Of a stretch of DNA of 64,000 nt, positions 45,339 to 53,438 are shown piece by piece. Position numbers and translations under genes: made by a program. The DNA comes from an uncultured Bdellovibrionales bacterium. GTDB taxonomy: Bacteria; Bdellovibrionota; FAC87; UBA2466. Each line of letters starts with the position of its first letter. Positions within the stretch are counted from its first letter, which is position 1. The DNA lies in contig CALCZU010000024.1 in NCBI GenBank assembly GCA_937903155.1, forward strand, positions 1 through 64,000. Reading direction: 5' to 3'. Under the pieces are notes generated by a model. That model made no database searches. It had not been told where the DNA came from and saw only the letters and a program-made list of their open reading frames with translations.

Positions 45339-45361
45339 TCAACTTATCGTAAGTGATTTTT
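45339..45361 (+). terminator. Possible intrinsic terminator after the PilZ gene
   Basis: A short imperfect stem, tcaactta with taagtga around a 3-base loop (tcg), lies directly after the stop and is followed by five T. The stem is weak (about 7 bp with a bulge), so strength is uncertain. Confidence 0.4.
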
Positions 45362-45394
45362 GACGGGGCTTTCTTTCTCCAGTAAGGTTTCCCC

Positions 45395-45583
45395 ATGTTT
45401 AATCTAGGTTTACCTGAAATGATTTTGGTTGGGGTTGCAACTCTCCTCGTGTTCGGACCGAAACGCCTCCCGGCGCTTGCGAAAGGATTGGGGCAGGGAA
45501 TTCGCGATTTCAAAAAATCGCTCACGGGGGAAAACGAGGAAAAGAAACTTCCTCCCGAATCCAACGCGCCAACTCCTTCGTAA
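45395..45583 (+). CDS. tatA: Twin-arginine translocase subunit TatA/E
   Basis: A 62-residue TatA-type protein: MFNLGLPEMILVGVATLLVF gives the short N-terminal membrane helix, then the FGPKRLPALAKGLGQGIRDF hinge and amphipathic helix, then an acidic, Pro-containing tail. All hallmarks, including FGP, are present. It builds the export pore for folded proteins. No tatB or tatC is adjacent. Nearby, at 46085, lies a gene with a Tat signal, a likely client. Confidence 0.95.
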   Translation: MFNLGLPEMILVGVATLLVFGPKRLPALAKGLGQGIRDFKKSLTGENEEKKLPPESNAPTPS

Positions 45584-45677
45584 TTTTTTTCTGTGATTAC
45601 CGCGAACAGTCATGGAATAAAAATTAAATGGATTGACGTCCTCCCCACAACGGTTAATTATTTCGTGGAAGGTTTCG

Positions 45678-45980
45678 ATGCCACTTAGACTTTTCATAAT
45701 TTTTCTTTTAGCTTTCACCTTCCAATCGACTTTATCTTCTACAAATCTTTTACCTGTTGAAAACAGTACAGAAACAACAGCCTTCGAAGAATCTGAAGCG
45801 CTTGAGCTTAAGTTCATTCAACAGTTCAACGCTCCTAGCGTTGTAAGGTCCACGTCTAAAGTCCTGCGTACCAAAAATAAAGTTTTTCGTTCTCAAAACT
45901 ATTTTCATGAGCAAGTGTGTTATTCGATTACTCGTCTCAATTCTTCACGCACTGGTTTAGGTTTCTTTTTCATCGTCTAG
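45678..45980 (+). CDS. Small secreted protein, unknown (100 aa)
   Basis: ATG 45678 follows a GGAAGG ribosome site and opens a signal peptide, MPLRLFIIFLLAFTFQSTLS. The mature part of about 80 residues is polar, with one Cys. No domain recognised. It lies between tatA and the Tat-exported oxidoreductase. Confidence 0.6.
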   Translation: MPLRLFIIFLLAFTFQSTLSSTNLLPVENSTETTAFEESEALELKFIQQFNAPSVVRSTSKVLRTKNKVFRSQNYFHEQVCYSITRLNSSRTGLGFFFIV

Positions 45981-46084
45981 AACTATCCCTCTTATTTTTC
46001 CTTAAAAAAATACAGATCACTCTTCCGTGTTGGCTTAATGGGTAAGCCCGCGCAGAAGTTTAAAGTTGATAAAGGGGTCGAACT

Positions 46085-48031
46085 ATGTCGGATAGAGAAG
46101 ATAACAGCGCCGTTTCACGTCGGGATTTTTTGATGCAGTCGGGCGCTACGATTTTAAGCGTGGGTGTACTAGGTTCTTTCAGTAGAGCTTTTGCAGAAGA
46201 AGAAACTTTTCAATACATCGTCGTGGGTTCGGGGGCAGGGGGCGGTCCTCTGTGCGCAAACCTAGCGAAAGCAGGGAAAAAAGTTCTGCTCTTGGAAGCG
46301 GGCGATGCGACAGAAAATAATAATTATAAAGTGCCCGCATTTTGGGGGGCATCTACCGAGGATCCAAATTTTGCGTGGTCTTTTTACGGGAAACAGAATT
46401 CTCGTTACGACAAATTCAATTCCAATTTTACGCCAGGCAAAGGAGTGCTTTATCCACGCGCGAGCACACTGGGCGGCTGCACTGCCCACAATGCGATGAT
46501 CACAATGTACCCCGATCAGAGGGATTGGGAAAATTTGGTTGATGTCACAGGGGATCGATCTTGGAGCGCCGAAAATATGCGGGGCTACTATCAACGATTG
46601 GAAGAAGCGAGATACCTCGATTCCAGTGAAGCGGTTTCAAAGCGGCGTGGAAAAAAAGGATGGCTCAAAGTCGAACGTACCGATCCCCGCCTTGCCGGAA
46701 AAGATCCGGTCCTAAGAGATTTTGTCATCGCGTGCGGACTGGAGGCCGGTACGGATCGCACGATCCTTGAGCGGATTGCAAAAATGGATGACGAAAGCTT
46801 ACTCGAACTCATGAAAAGCGATCCCAATGATTGGGATTTTGTAACTCGAGGGCAAACCGGTTTAGTGACGACCCCTAAAGCGACGCTCAGAGGCAGGCGA
46901 TCAGGTACGAGAGAAGCGATCCTCGAGGCGAAGGCGCGCTACCCTAGAAATTTTAAAATTCAAACCAACTCGCTTGTTACGAAAGTTCTTTTCCAAGAGG
47001 GCAGCAATACGAAAGTCATTGGCGTCGAATACCTCGAAGGAAAAAGTCTCTACGAAGCTGATCCTCGCTCCTCTGAAGGAAATCGCAAAAAAGCGTTGAA
47101 CTACCAAGTCCGAAAAATCGCAAAGCTCGCTAAAGGGGGCGAAGTGATTCTCTGTGGTGGCGCATTTAATACCCCACAACTTTTGATGCTCTCGGGGATT
47201 GGACCCGCTCGTGAACTCGAACGGCATCATATTCCGGTGCGTGTGGAGCTGGACGGTGTTGGACAAAACTTGCAAGACAGATACGAAGTGGGGGTCATTA
47301 CGCGATTGAAAAAGCCACTCGAACTTCTGAAAGGCTGCACCTTTGGTCAGAAAGGCGACGCGTGTTTGGAAGAATACTCAAACAACGCGGAGAAAAGTTT
47401 CTACGGCACCAATGGCCTCGTCATGGGTGTAAAAAAACGCTCGAAAGAAGACGGACGTGATGCCGATCTTTATCTCTTCGCGTTGCCCGGATACTTCAAA
47501 GGTTACCATCCCGGTTGGGCTGCTGCCGCTCTCAAAGCAGATCACATCAGCTGGGTCGTGCTCAAAGGACATACCGCAAACACGGCGGGTTCGGTGACAT
47601 TGAATTCAGCGGATCCGACGGCGACTCCCGATATTAATTTCCGTTATTTTAAAGATGGAAATGACAAAACGGGAGATGATTTGGATGCAGTCGTCGAAGG
47701 AGTCCGACATGTCCGTCGGATCAATCGGCGAATGAATTTTAGAAGCCACACCGTGGAAGAGGCCTTCCCAGGAAATAAGGTAAAAACCGAGCAAGACGTT
47801 AGGGAATTTATCCAGCGCGATGCCTTCGGTCACCATGCTTCTTGTTCCAATAAAATGGGAACCGCGTCGGATCCGATGGCCGTCGTCGACAGTAAATTTC
47901 GTGTGCATGGCGTGAAAAATCTAAGGGTCGTGGACGCTTCGGTGTTTCCGAAAATTCCAGGTCTCTTTATCGTCGTACCGACTTACATGATCGCTGAAAA
48001 AGCGAGCGATGTGATTCTTCGCGGCGAATGA
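46085..48031 (+). CDS. Tat-exported GMC-family FAD oxidoreductase
   Basis: The N-terminus has a twin-arginine signal (SRRDFLMQSGATILSVGVL, then SFSRAFA). FAD-binding GSGAGGGPLCANLAKAG and EAGD follow. ARASTLGGCTAHNAM and GQNLQDRYEVG mid-chain, and HHASCSNKMG with FRVHGVKNLRVVDASVFPKI at the end, are GMC signatures, including the catalytic His region. Such enzymes oxidise alcohols, sugars or sterols outside the cytoplasm. Tat export means FAD is loaded before export. The PanB-like gene starts 31 bases downstream and shares the operon. Confidence 0.93.
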   Translation: MSDREDNSAVSRRDFLMQSGATILSVGVLGSFSRAFAEEETFQYIVVGSGAGGGPLCANLAKAGKKVLLLEAGDATENNNYKVPAFWGASTEDPNFAWSFYGKQNSRYDKFNSNFTPGKGVLYPRASTLGGCTAHNAMITMYPDQRDWENLVDVTGDRSWSAENMRGYYQRLEEARYLDSSEAVSKRRGKKGWLKVERTDPRLAGKDPVLRDFVIACGLEAGTDRTILERIAKMDDESLLELMKSDPNDWDFVTRGQTGLVTTPKATLRGRRSGTREAILEAKARYPRNFKIQTNSLVTKVLFQEGSNTKVIGVEYLEGKSLYEADPRSSEGNRKKALNYQVRKIAKLAKGGEVILCGGAFNTPQLLMLSGIGPARELERHHIPVRVELDGVGQNLQDRYEVGVITRLKKPLELLKGCTFGQKGDACLEEYSNNAEKSFYGTNGLVMGVKKRSKEDGRDADLYLFALPGYFKGYHPGWAAAALKADHISWVVLKGHTANTAGSVTLNSADPTATPDINFRYFKDGNDKTGDDLDAVVEGVRHVRRINRRMNFRSHTVEEAFPGNKVKTEQDVREFIQRDAFGHHASCSNKMGTASDPMAVVDSKFRVHGVKNLRVVDASVFPKIPGLFIVVPTYMIAEKASDVILRGE

Positions 48032-48062
48032 AAAGCAAAAACTAAAAAACGAGGAGAAAAAA

Positions 48063-49001
48063 ATGGATGATCAAGGATTACCGCAATTGCGGGAAATAGA
48101 CACGTCTTTCGAAACGATTGAGTTTGGCGTTCAATATCTCAAAAAGCAGTTAGAACCCAAATGCGATTTTAACTATCTACAAAAACTGTATGAGAGAAAA
48201 GAACCTCTCTCTGCAATCGTGCTTTGCGATGGAAGCGGAGCCCGCGTCGCCATGAAGGCAGGCATTGAAATCGTGGTCGTCGGTTTCAGTGATGGCGTTC
48301 CTGAGGGAATTCCCAATGAAAAAAGCGCAAGCTTAACCGATGCTGTCGATGCCGTCGATGCGGTGAGGAGCGCTAACAATTTTTCATTCCTTATCGGCGA
48401 TATTCCTTACGTTTCTTACAAAAGAGAGGAGGATTTGGTGAAAGTCTCAAAGCTTTTGATGAGTGCAGGCGCCAATGCCGTAAAAGTGGAAGGCGGATGT
48501 GAGGTGAGTGCACTTGTGGAAGAGCTGACACTTTTAGACATTCCGGTCGTCGGACACATTGGTTACATGCCAAAAACCGACATGCCGATGCGGCTTCGAG
48601 GGACAACGAAAGAAGACTTTGAGTCTCTCTACAAAGATGCAAAGGCGCTTGTTGAAGCAGGGGCAAAAGCACTTGTGCTCGAGTTAGTGCACAGCGAGGC
48701 CGCAGGCTATCTTACTCAAAAACTAAATGTGCCTACAGTGGGAGTTTACAGTGGAGGCGGAACCTCGGGGCAGGCCCTTGTGCTCAATGACATTTTGGAT
48801 CTAACTTATTTTGATCCAAAATCATTTCCCAAAGGAAAACCGAAAGCCATTGGAGAGTGGAAGGGAACGCCGGTCGAGAGGGTCTCCGCTTTTAAGCGCC
48901 TTGTGAAATCGAACGAGTTTCCCTTTTGCACGAGATTTGTGAAGCCCAAGTTAACGCTCGATCAGATGTGGACTTCCTTCGGAGGAAGTCACTATCAATA
49001 A
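48063..49001 (+). CDS. Divergent PanB (ketopantoate hydroxymethyltransferase)-like enzyme
   Basis: The fold follows PanB: VGFSDGVPEG, LIGDIPYVSY, VKVEGG and VVGHIGYMPKTD in order. In PanB the Mg-binding residues lie in VGDS, xADxP and KxEGG. D113 and E143 are retained, but VGDS reads VGFS, so one metal ligand is F75. The C-terminal part is longer than usual. It is therefore probably a paralogue with another substrate rather than a pantothenate enzyme. It is in an operon behind the GMC oxidoreductase, which suggests a joint pathway. Cytoplasmic. Confidence 0.8.
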   Translation: MDDQGLPQLREIDTSFETIEFGVQYLKKQLEPKCDFNYLQKLYERKEPLSAIVLCDGSGARVAMKAGIEIVVVGFSDGVPEGIPNEKSASLTDAVDAVDAVRSANNFSFLIGDIPYVSYKREEDLVKVSKLLMSAGANAVKVEGGCEVSALVEELTLLDIPVVGHIGYMPKTDMPMRLRGTTKEDFESLYKDAKALVEAGAKALVLELVHSEAAGYLTQKLNVPTVGVYSGGGTSGQALVLNDILDLTYFDPKSFPKGKPKAIGEWKGTPVERVSAFKRLVKSNEFPFCTRFVKPKLTLDQMWTSFGGSHYQ

Positions 49002-49040
49002 ACGTCGATCGTTTCTCAAAGCAATCAGATTGGATAGGGC

Positions 49041-50267
49041 TTAGTCCGCATCGGAGGTATCGTCTTCTTCATCCCTCCAGCCATTTTTGTAGTACTTGGT
49101 TAGAAAGCGAATCAGACTTTTGTCTGCAAAGGAATAACCGGACGTCGATTCTTTAGGACTCGCTCCCGGGTGAATAAATGCGTGCGTCAGGTCAAGCCCA
49201 GGTTTGAGGTAAGAATCAATGACACCAGGATGAACGTAGCTTTTTTTGGCGATGCTCGGCTCATTTCCTAAAGCATCGGCCGCCAATTCGTAGGCCTCTT
49301 TGACGTATTTTTTCTTCTGAGCTTCCCACTGTTTAGGTGTAAAATCGCCGCGATTTATCCACTTGTCCTGAAGATATTCCGCAGCGATTCGAGTGGCATG
49401 CCAGGTTCTAAAATCTTTTGCCGAAACATCGTCGCCGCCTATTTTTTTTAGGTAGTCGTTTACGTCTTTATCGGTGATCCCTCGAACGTTTCCATCGTTA
49501 TCTTTATATTTGAAGAGTTGCCCTTTGAGACCTGGAGGTACCGATTTGTCCGAGTCAAAAGATTCCAGTGACTTTAGTAATTTTCTTACGGGTTCATTGT
49601 CGACGGTGATTTCGTGTTCCTTGTTGCTCTTTCCCACAAATTTAAAGGTCATTCCGTTTAAACCGTACCTAACAAACTTCATTCTCATTGTAGTCAGTCC
49701 AAAATTATCAGAGTCTTGGCCGCCGACCCGGATCAGAGATTTGTCGAGTAACGTCACGATGCCCGCTAAAACGCGGTCTTTGGAAATGCCTGGTTTAGAA
49801 AGATCTTTGGACGCCTGCAAACGAATGCCGCCGAGACTCTCGCCAAAATCCAGTAAATGAGAAAACTTGTTCTCTCCAGCTACCTTGGTCCACTCATCGT
49901 GATGACGGTATTGACGACGTCCTTCCGAATCAGAGGCAACAGCCTGCAAATGACTACTCGGGTCGATAGAGTAGTAAACATCTTCATAAGCGGGCGCGAT
50001 TCCCAATTTTTTGAGACGCTCGAGAACTTTCGCGTCCTTTACCTCTTTGCCATTTGAGTAATAGTATTTGAACTCATATTCGGGGTTGCCTTTTTTACCG
50101 CCCACGACAAATTTCTTTCGAGTGATTCCCGTTTTTTCTAAATCCTCTCGTTCGAGGAAATTGAGTCCAGCTTTTTGAACCAAGACGAGAACTTGATCGC
50201 GGCAGCGGCGAATGGGAAATGCGAATTGGGAAAACAGTAAGATAAAGATGAATAAATGATTAAGCAT
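49041..50267 (-). CDS. DNA topoisomerase IB with N-terminal export signal
   Basis: Residues 1-17 (MLNHLFIFILLFSQFAF) form a hydrophobic leader absent from ordinary bacterial topoisomerase IB. After it comes a normal poxvirus-like TopIB: YSIDPSSHLQAVASDSEGRR, VLAGIVTLLDKSLIRVGG, the fingerprint NFGLTTMRMKFV, the Lys loop KFVGKSNKEH, KDFRTWHATR, and nucleophile Y344 in KKSYVHPGV, with Asn at -9. All catalytic positions are filled, so activity is expected. The leader lacks basic residues, so it may be a membrane anchor. Export of a DNA topoisomerase is unusual. Confidence 0.85.
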   Translation of the reverse strand: MLNHLFIFILLFSQFAFPIRRCRDQVLVLVQKAGLNFLEREDLEKTGITRKKFVVGGKKGNPEYEFKYYYSNGKEVKDAKVLERLKKLGIAPAYEDVYYSIDPSSHLQAVASDSEGRRQYRHHDEWTKVAGENKFSHLLDFGESLGGIRLQASKDLSKPGISKDRVLAGIVTLLDKSLIRVGGQDSDNFGLTTMRMKFVRYGLNGMTFKFVGKSNKEHEITVDNEPVRKLLKSLESFDSDKSVPPGLKGQLFKYKDNDGNVRGITDKDVNDYLKKIGGDDVSAKDFRTWHATRIAAEYLQDKWINRGDFTPKQWEAQKKKYVKEAYELAADALGNEPSIAKKSYVHPGVIDSYLKPGLDLTHAFIHPGASPKESTSGYSFADKSLIRFLTKYYKNGWRDEEDDTSDAD

Positions 50268-50342
50268 GGCGAAAGTTGCCTATTATTTTACGCTACAAAC
50301 AAAAACTTTGCCAATCCGGTTCTGTGAGAAGAATGGAATGAA

Positions 50343-50954
50343 TTAAAACGAGGAAAGCGGACAATTACCATTAGGATAAAAGATTTCGCAGAAATAATGC
50401 CCGCGATTGAGGATGACGCTTGAGCATGCTCTTGAATTGGCATAGGTGACTTGCGTGCAGTAGTTCGGTTTTTTTCCGGGACAGCTTACGGCATCTGCGT
50501 AGGCTGTGTTTTCGCAGTACGACGGATGATACAAGAAACAACTCTTCGCTTCGCTGAAGACAGCGTTTTCGCAATAAGCGGGTTGGCTCGCAAAGCAAGA
50601 AGGATAATCTTTGGTCGAACTTTCGGAGCAATACTTCGGCGCGCTCGCAAAACAAGCCGGCAGATCATGAAACGTGATTTCCTCGCAATAAGAAGGAGAC
50701 GCCAGAGCGCATGCACCTGTGCTCGCATATTCTGTGGATGCGCAAAATGCGGGATGAGATGCGAAGCATGCTGCTGCGTCGGCCTGCGACTGCTCGGCGC
50801 AATACGAAGGGGCGCTTTCTTTTGCGTCTGTAAAAGGAGGTAAAGGGGTCGGCGTCGCACGGCGAGATGTTTTCATGTTGCAGGCCGCGCTCATCGCAAG
50901 AAGTGCAACAAATATCAAAGGGAAAAAAACTGGATTGTTTCTCGCGCCATTCAT
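50343..50954 (-). CDS. Lipoprotein with tandem 19-residue Cys-pair repeats
   Basis: The lipobox MSAAC gives a lipidated Cys at about 25. A short Pro/Thr linker leads to seven tandem 19-residue units, each P-x-[YF]-C-x10-C with a CFAS-like end (PSYCEEITFHDLPACFASA, PKYCSESSTKDYPSCFASQ), plus a degenerate eighth. Each unit has two Cys, so about 16 Cys are likely all disulfide-bonded. No family recognised. It looks like a rigid surface stalk or binding protein. It sits next to the topoisomerase gene on the same strand, 75 bases upstream of it. Confidence 0.82.
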   Translation of the reverse strand: MNGARNNPVFFPLIFVALLAMSAACNMKTSRRATPTPLPPFTDAKESAPSYCAEQSQADAAACFASHPAFCASTEYASTGACALASPSYCEEITFHDLPACFASAPKYCSESSTKDYPSCFASQPAYCENAVFSEAKSCFLYHPSYCENTAYADAVSCPGKKPNYCTQVTYANSRACSSVILNRGHYFCEIFYPNGNCPLSSF

Positions 50955-51054
50955 AATGCGTAGGTTTAGTATACTTGAACCCCCATCAGTCTCGCTCGGG
51001 AAACCTTATGTTTTTTTCTTCACAATTGGAAAAAGTGGCTGAGACTTTTGCTGA

Positions 51055-51585
51055 TTAATAATTCAAAAAGACGCTGTATCCGGCTTGAAGGATGGGCACT
51101 AGAAAATCATTTGTGTTCTGTTTGGCGTTGGTATGAAACGTACTGGCGACGCCCGCTTTCAGAAAAAATCCTTTGATATTAAATTCGTACGCTGGGCCAA
51201 TCGAAAAAAAATAGTCTTTCTCGGGCGTGGTAGAAGTTTGGAAAAACAAATCATTTGCCGAGAGGTTCAGAGCGACGGACTGAATGAAAGGCTGTACCGT
51301 ATCGAAGTAAATTCCCAGTTCGGTTTCCAAACCATTGGTGCGATCCCTACCGTGATACATGCCGGAGAGTCTAACAAAGCCCGATATTTTCCCCATCGGA
51401 AAATGAAATCCTAGCAAAAGATTTGCAAGAGCCGGCGTTCCGAGACTTCCTCCGAGTTCAATTGCGGGTTGGCTGAGTTCAAAAATACTTTCAGATTTCG
51501 CATTTTCCAGTTTTTGTTCGACCGCGGCGAACAGACTTGCAGTGAAGAGCCCGGTGACCACAATGAGTTTACTTAAATTTTTCAT
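51055..51585 (-). CDS. Probable outer-membrane beta-barrel protein
   Basis: ATG 51585 is preceded by GAGGAT and opens a signal peptide (MKNLSKLIVVTGLFTASLFA). The mature 155 residues alternate polar and hydrophobic residues with glycines and end in FLNY, an aromatic C-terminal residue as in outer-membrane barrels. It follows the lipoprotein-like barrel gene by 2 bases in the same operon. Confidence 0.65.
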   Translation of the reverse strand: MKNLSKLIVVTGLFTASLFAAVEQKLENAKSESIFELSQPAIELGGSLGTPALANLLLGFHFPMGKISGFVRLSGMYHGRDRTNGLETELGIYFDTVQPFIQSVALNLSANDLFFQTSTTPEKDYFFSIGPAYEFNIKGFFLKAGVASTFHTNAKQNTNDFLVPILQAGYSVFLNY

Positions 51586-51587
51586 TC

Positions 51588-52364
51588 TCAATCCTCAATT
51601 GACCCGAGTGCTACGCTCAACTCGCCCTGCGAAGAAAATAAGTTTTCTTGGACCTCGCCGCTTTTCAACGGCGACCAACCGAAAGACATTCGATAGCGAA
51701 AACGTCGGCTGCTCAGTTCAAGCCCGGTATAAGGCCCCCACCAAACCGTTTGTCCTTTAAAATCTCCCGTCCCCACCGAGGCGTTGCTGGAAGTGAAGCT
51801 TCCGTTGTAATCAAGATATTTTGCACTCACTCCAAGATAAGTCAGTAGCCATTCTGCCGGTCGAACTCCCGCGACCAAAGCCGCGTCCACCGAGTAGGAA
51901 TGTTGTGATTGATGAGTGCTACTGTAAGTCGTCGCGGTATTTTTATCGTCGTTGCCGGTCGTGCCCACTCCGAGTCCCGTAGTGACGGCTAGACTCAAAT
52001 TTCCTGCGCGAGTGGTTTGCACAGGATTCCCAAAAATCTGAAACTTTCCTCGTAAAATGAGTTGGTACAAGCTGAGATCCAACCCCACGTCGAGACGGGG
52101 CGCTAAAGCAATGTCCGCAAACAATGAAACGTCTTCACTCTGCGAGAGAGAAGGCGAGGAAGGAGTGGGGGCAGAATTTCGCAAATCAGAAGTGAGTTCG
52201 ATCGTCGGACGAGCCCCAATGCGTCCACCCAAACTCGGTTTGAAGGGGCGCCCTGAAGTTTCAGACGAAGGCATCGGTCTATCTAACGGCCGGATTCGAA
52301 CGGGTACCGTGCAGCCCGCAAGTCCTATCGCTAAACAAAGAAAAATTAGAATCTTGCCATTCAT
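51588..52364 (-). CDS. Barrel-like lipoprotein, operon partner of the 51055 gene
   Basis: The signal ends in the lipobox LAGC (C18). After a Pro/Ser-rich stretch, the rest has the alternating pattern and Ser/Gly/Tyr richness of beta-strands, possibly a small barrel or surface-exposed domain. The stop is 2 bases before the next ATG, so the two are coupled. Neither is a recognised family. Likely an outer-membrane pair. Confidence 0.68.
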   Translation of the reverse strand: MNGKILIFLCLAIGLAGCTVPVRIRPLDRPMPSSETSGRPFKPSLGGRIGARPTIELTSDLRNSAPTPSSPSLSQSEDVSLFADIALAPRLDVGLDLSLYQLILRGKFQIFGNPVQTTRAGNLSLAVTTGLGVGTTGNDDKNTATTYSSTHQSQHSYSVDAALVAGVRPAEWLLTYLGVSAKYLDYNGSFTSSNASVGTGDFKGQTVWWGPYTGLELSSRRFRYRMSFGWSPLKSGEVQENLFSSQGELSVALGSIED

Positions 52365-52459
52365 TTGCCGTTAAGGCTAACAGCTTTCGTCGGGAGTGGC
52401 TAGCGCGTTTGGTTGTCAAAATTGTCGAGACATAATTGCTGTGCATGGGACATAATTAC

Positions 52460-53182
52460 TCACCGAGGTGATGAGTATACCCGATTAATCGATCGTCCGT
52501 TAAGACTGCGAATATGGACTAGGAAACGCCCTGCTTCAGCGCGTTTAGGAAGTGCAGTGACCATTCCGAAGGCCCGGTTGGTGGTCTGACACGGTTGCCC
52601 GAAATCATCTTCTTTAGTCATTTTCATGAAGGGCAAAACCTGTATTGTCCTTCCGCTATCTACGACTTTGATTTCGTAAATTTTTAGACACGTATTTGTG
52701 AAGCGTCCTTCAATCCAAACTCGATGCCCAATCCCAGGGATATATTCGATGTAGGCGTCATCCACAGGAGCGTAGGGAAAGTCATCCTGCCCAACCACTT
52801 TTGCGGGATTCACTAGAAGAATCGCTTGAACGTTTTCGGAAAGGATAGTGTATTTTCCTGAAAGAACAGTTCCTAATTTCACGGTAATATTAAAAGGGAC
52901 TGACACGCCCAAACACGGCCCTACTTTTTGTGCGCTGACGTTAATCTTTACCTTGTGGTTGAAGGGGTCCCAAACAACTTCTTCCTTATCGAGGCGATAG
53001 CAGGTGTCGGGTAAGTGCCCATCGACAACGATTTCAATTTGGTCATTGCTATCGTACCCCGTTGGAACAAAAATTTGGTCAATTGCTGCAGAGATCGGAG
53101 AGTTCTCGCCGGCCCGGAGGCGAGGGAGGCCAACTAGAATGATAAAAAAACAGGCCCAAAATATTTTCCTTTTTTGCGTCAT
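52460..53182 (-). CDS. Secreted protein with Cys pairs, unknown
   Basis: A GGAG ribosome site precedes the ATG. The signal peptide is MTQKRKIFWACFFIILVGLP, then RLRAG. The mature part (about 216 residues) appears as two similar beta-rich halves, one around DTCYRLDKEEVV and GPCLGVSVP and the other around NTCLKIYEIKVV and GQPCQTTNRAFG, each with two Cys. I do not recognise the family, but an internal duplication is plausible. Confidence 0.72.
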   Translation of the reverse strand: MTQKRKIFWACFFIILVGLPRLRAGENSPISAAIDQIFVPTGYDSNDQIEIVVDGHLPDTCYRLDKEEVVWDPFNHKVKINVSAQKVGPCLGVSVPFNITVKLGTVLSGKYTILSENVQAILLVNPAKVVGQDDFPYAPVDDAYIEYIPGIGHRVWIEGRFTNTCLKIYEIKVVDSGRTIQVLPFMKMTKEDDFGQPCQTTNRAFGMVTALPKRAEAGRFLVHIRSLNGRSINRVYSSPR

Positions 53183-53438
53183 GACTTGCTCCTTTTGGAT
53201 TTTTACCTAAGCAAAATCTATACCGGTGTTAGCACCCCCTCTTTCTGTAGCGGATCTCAATTATGAAAAAAAAAGCACAATTGATTGATCCTCAGAAAAA
53301 TTGATCTTTGTTAAACTAATGAAAAGGTCTCAAGGAGTTGAAAGTGGTTCGTGTGCGGATGAGATACCTTCTCGCATCACACATGTTTTCGCTGGAAAAT
53401 CCGATAAGTTAATTGAATCGTTTTGTCAGATTTGTCCC

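Noticed and set aside
46032..46048. Hairpin ggctta-atggg-taagcc that resembles a tRNA D-arm
   Set aside because: No anticodon arm or acceptor stem is present and no T-run follows, so it is neither a tRNA nor a terminator; at most a leader hairpin for the GMC gene.
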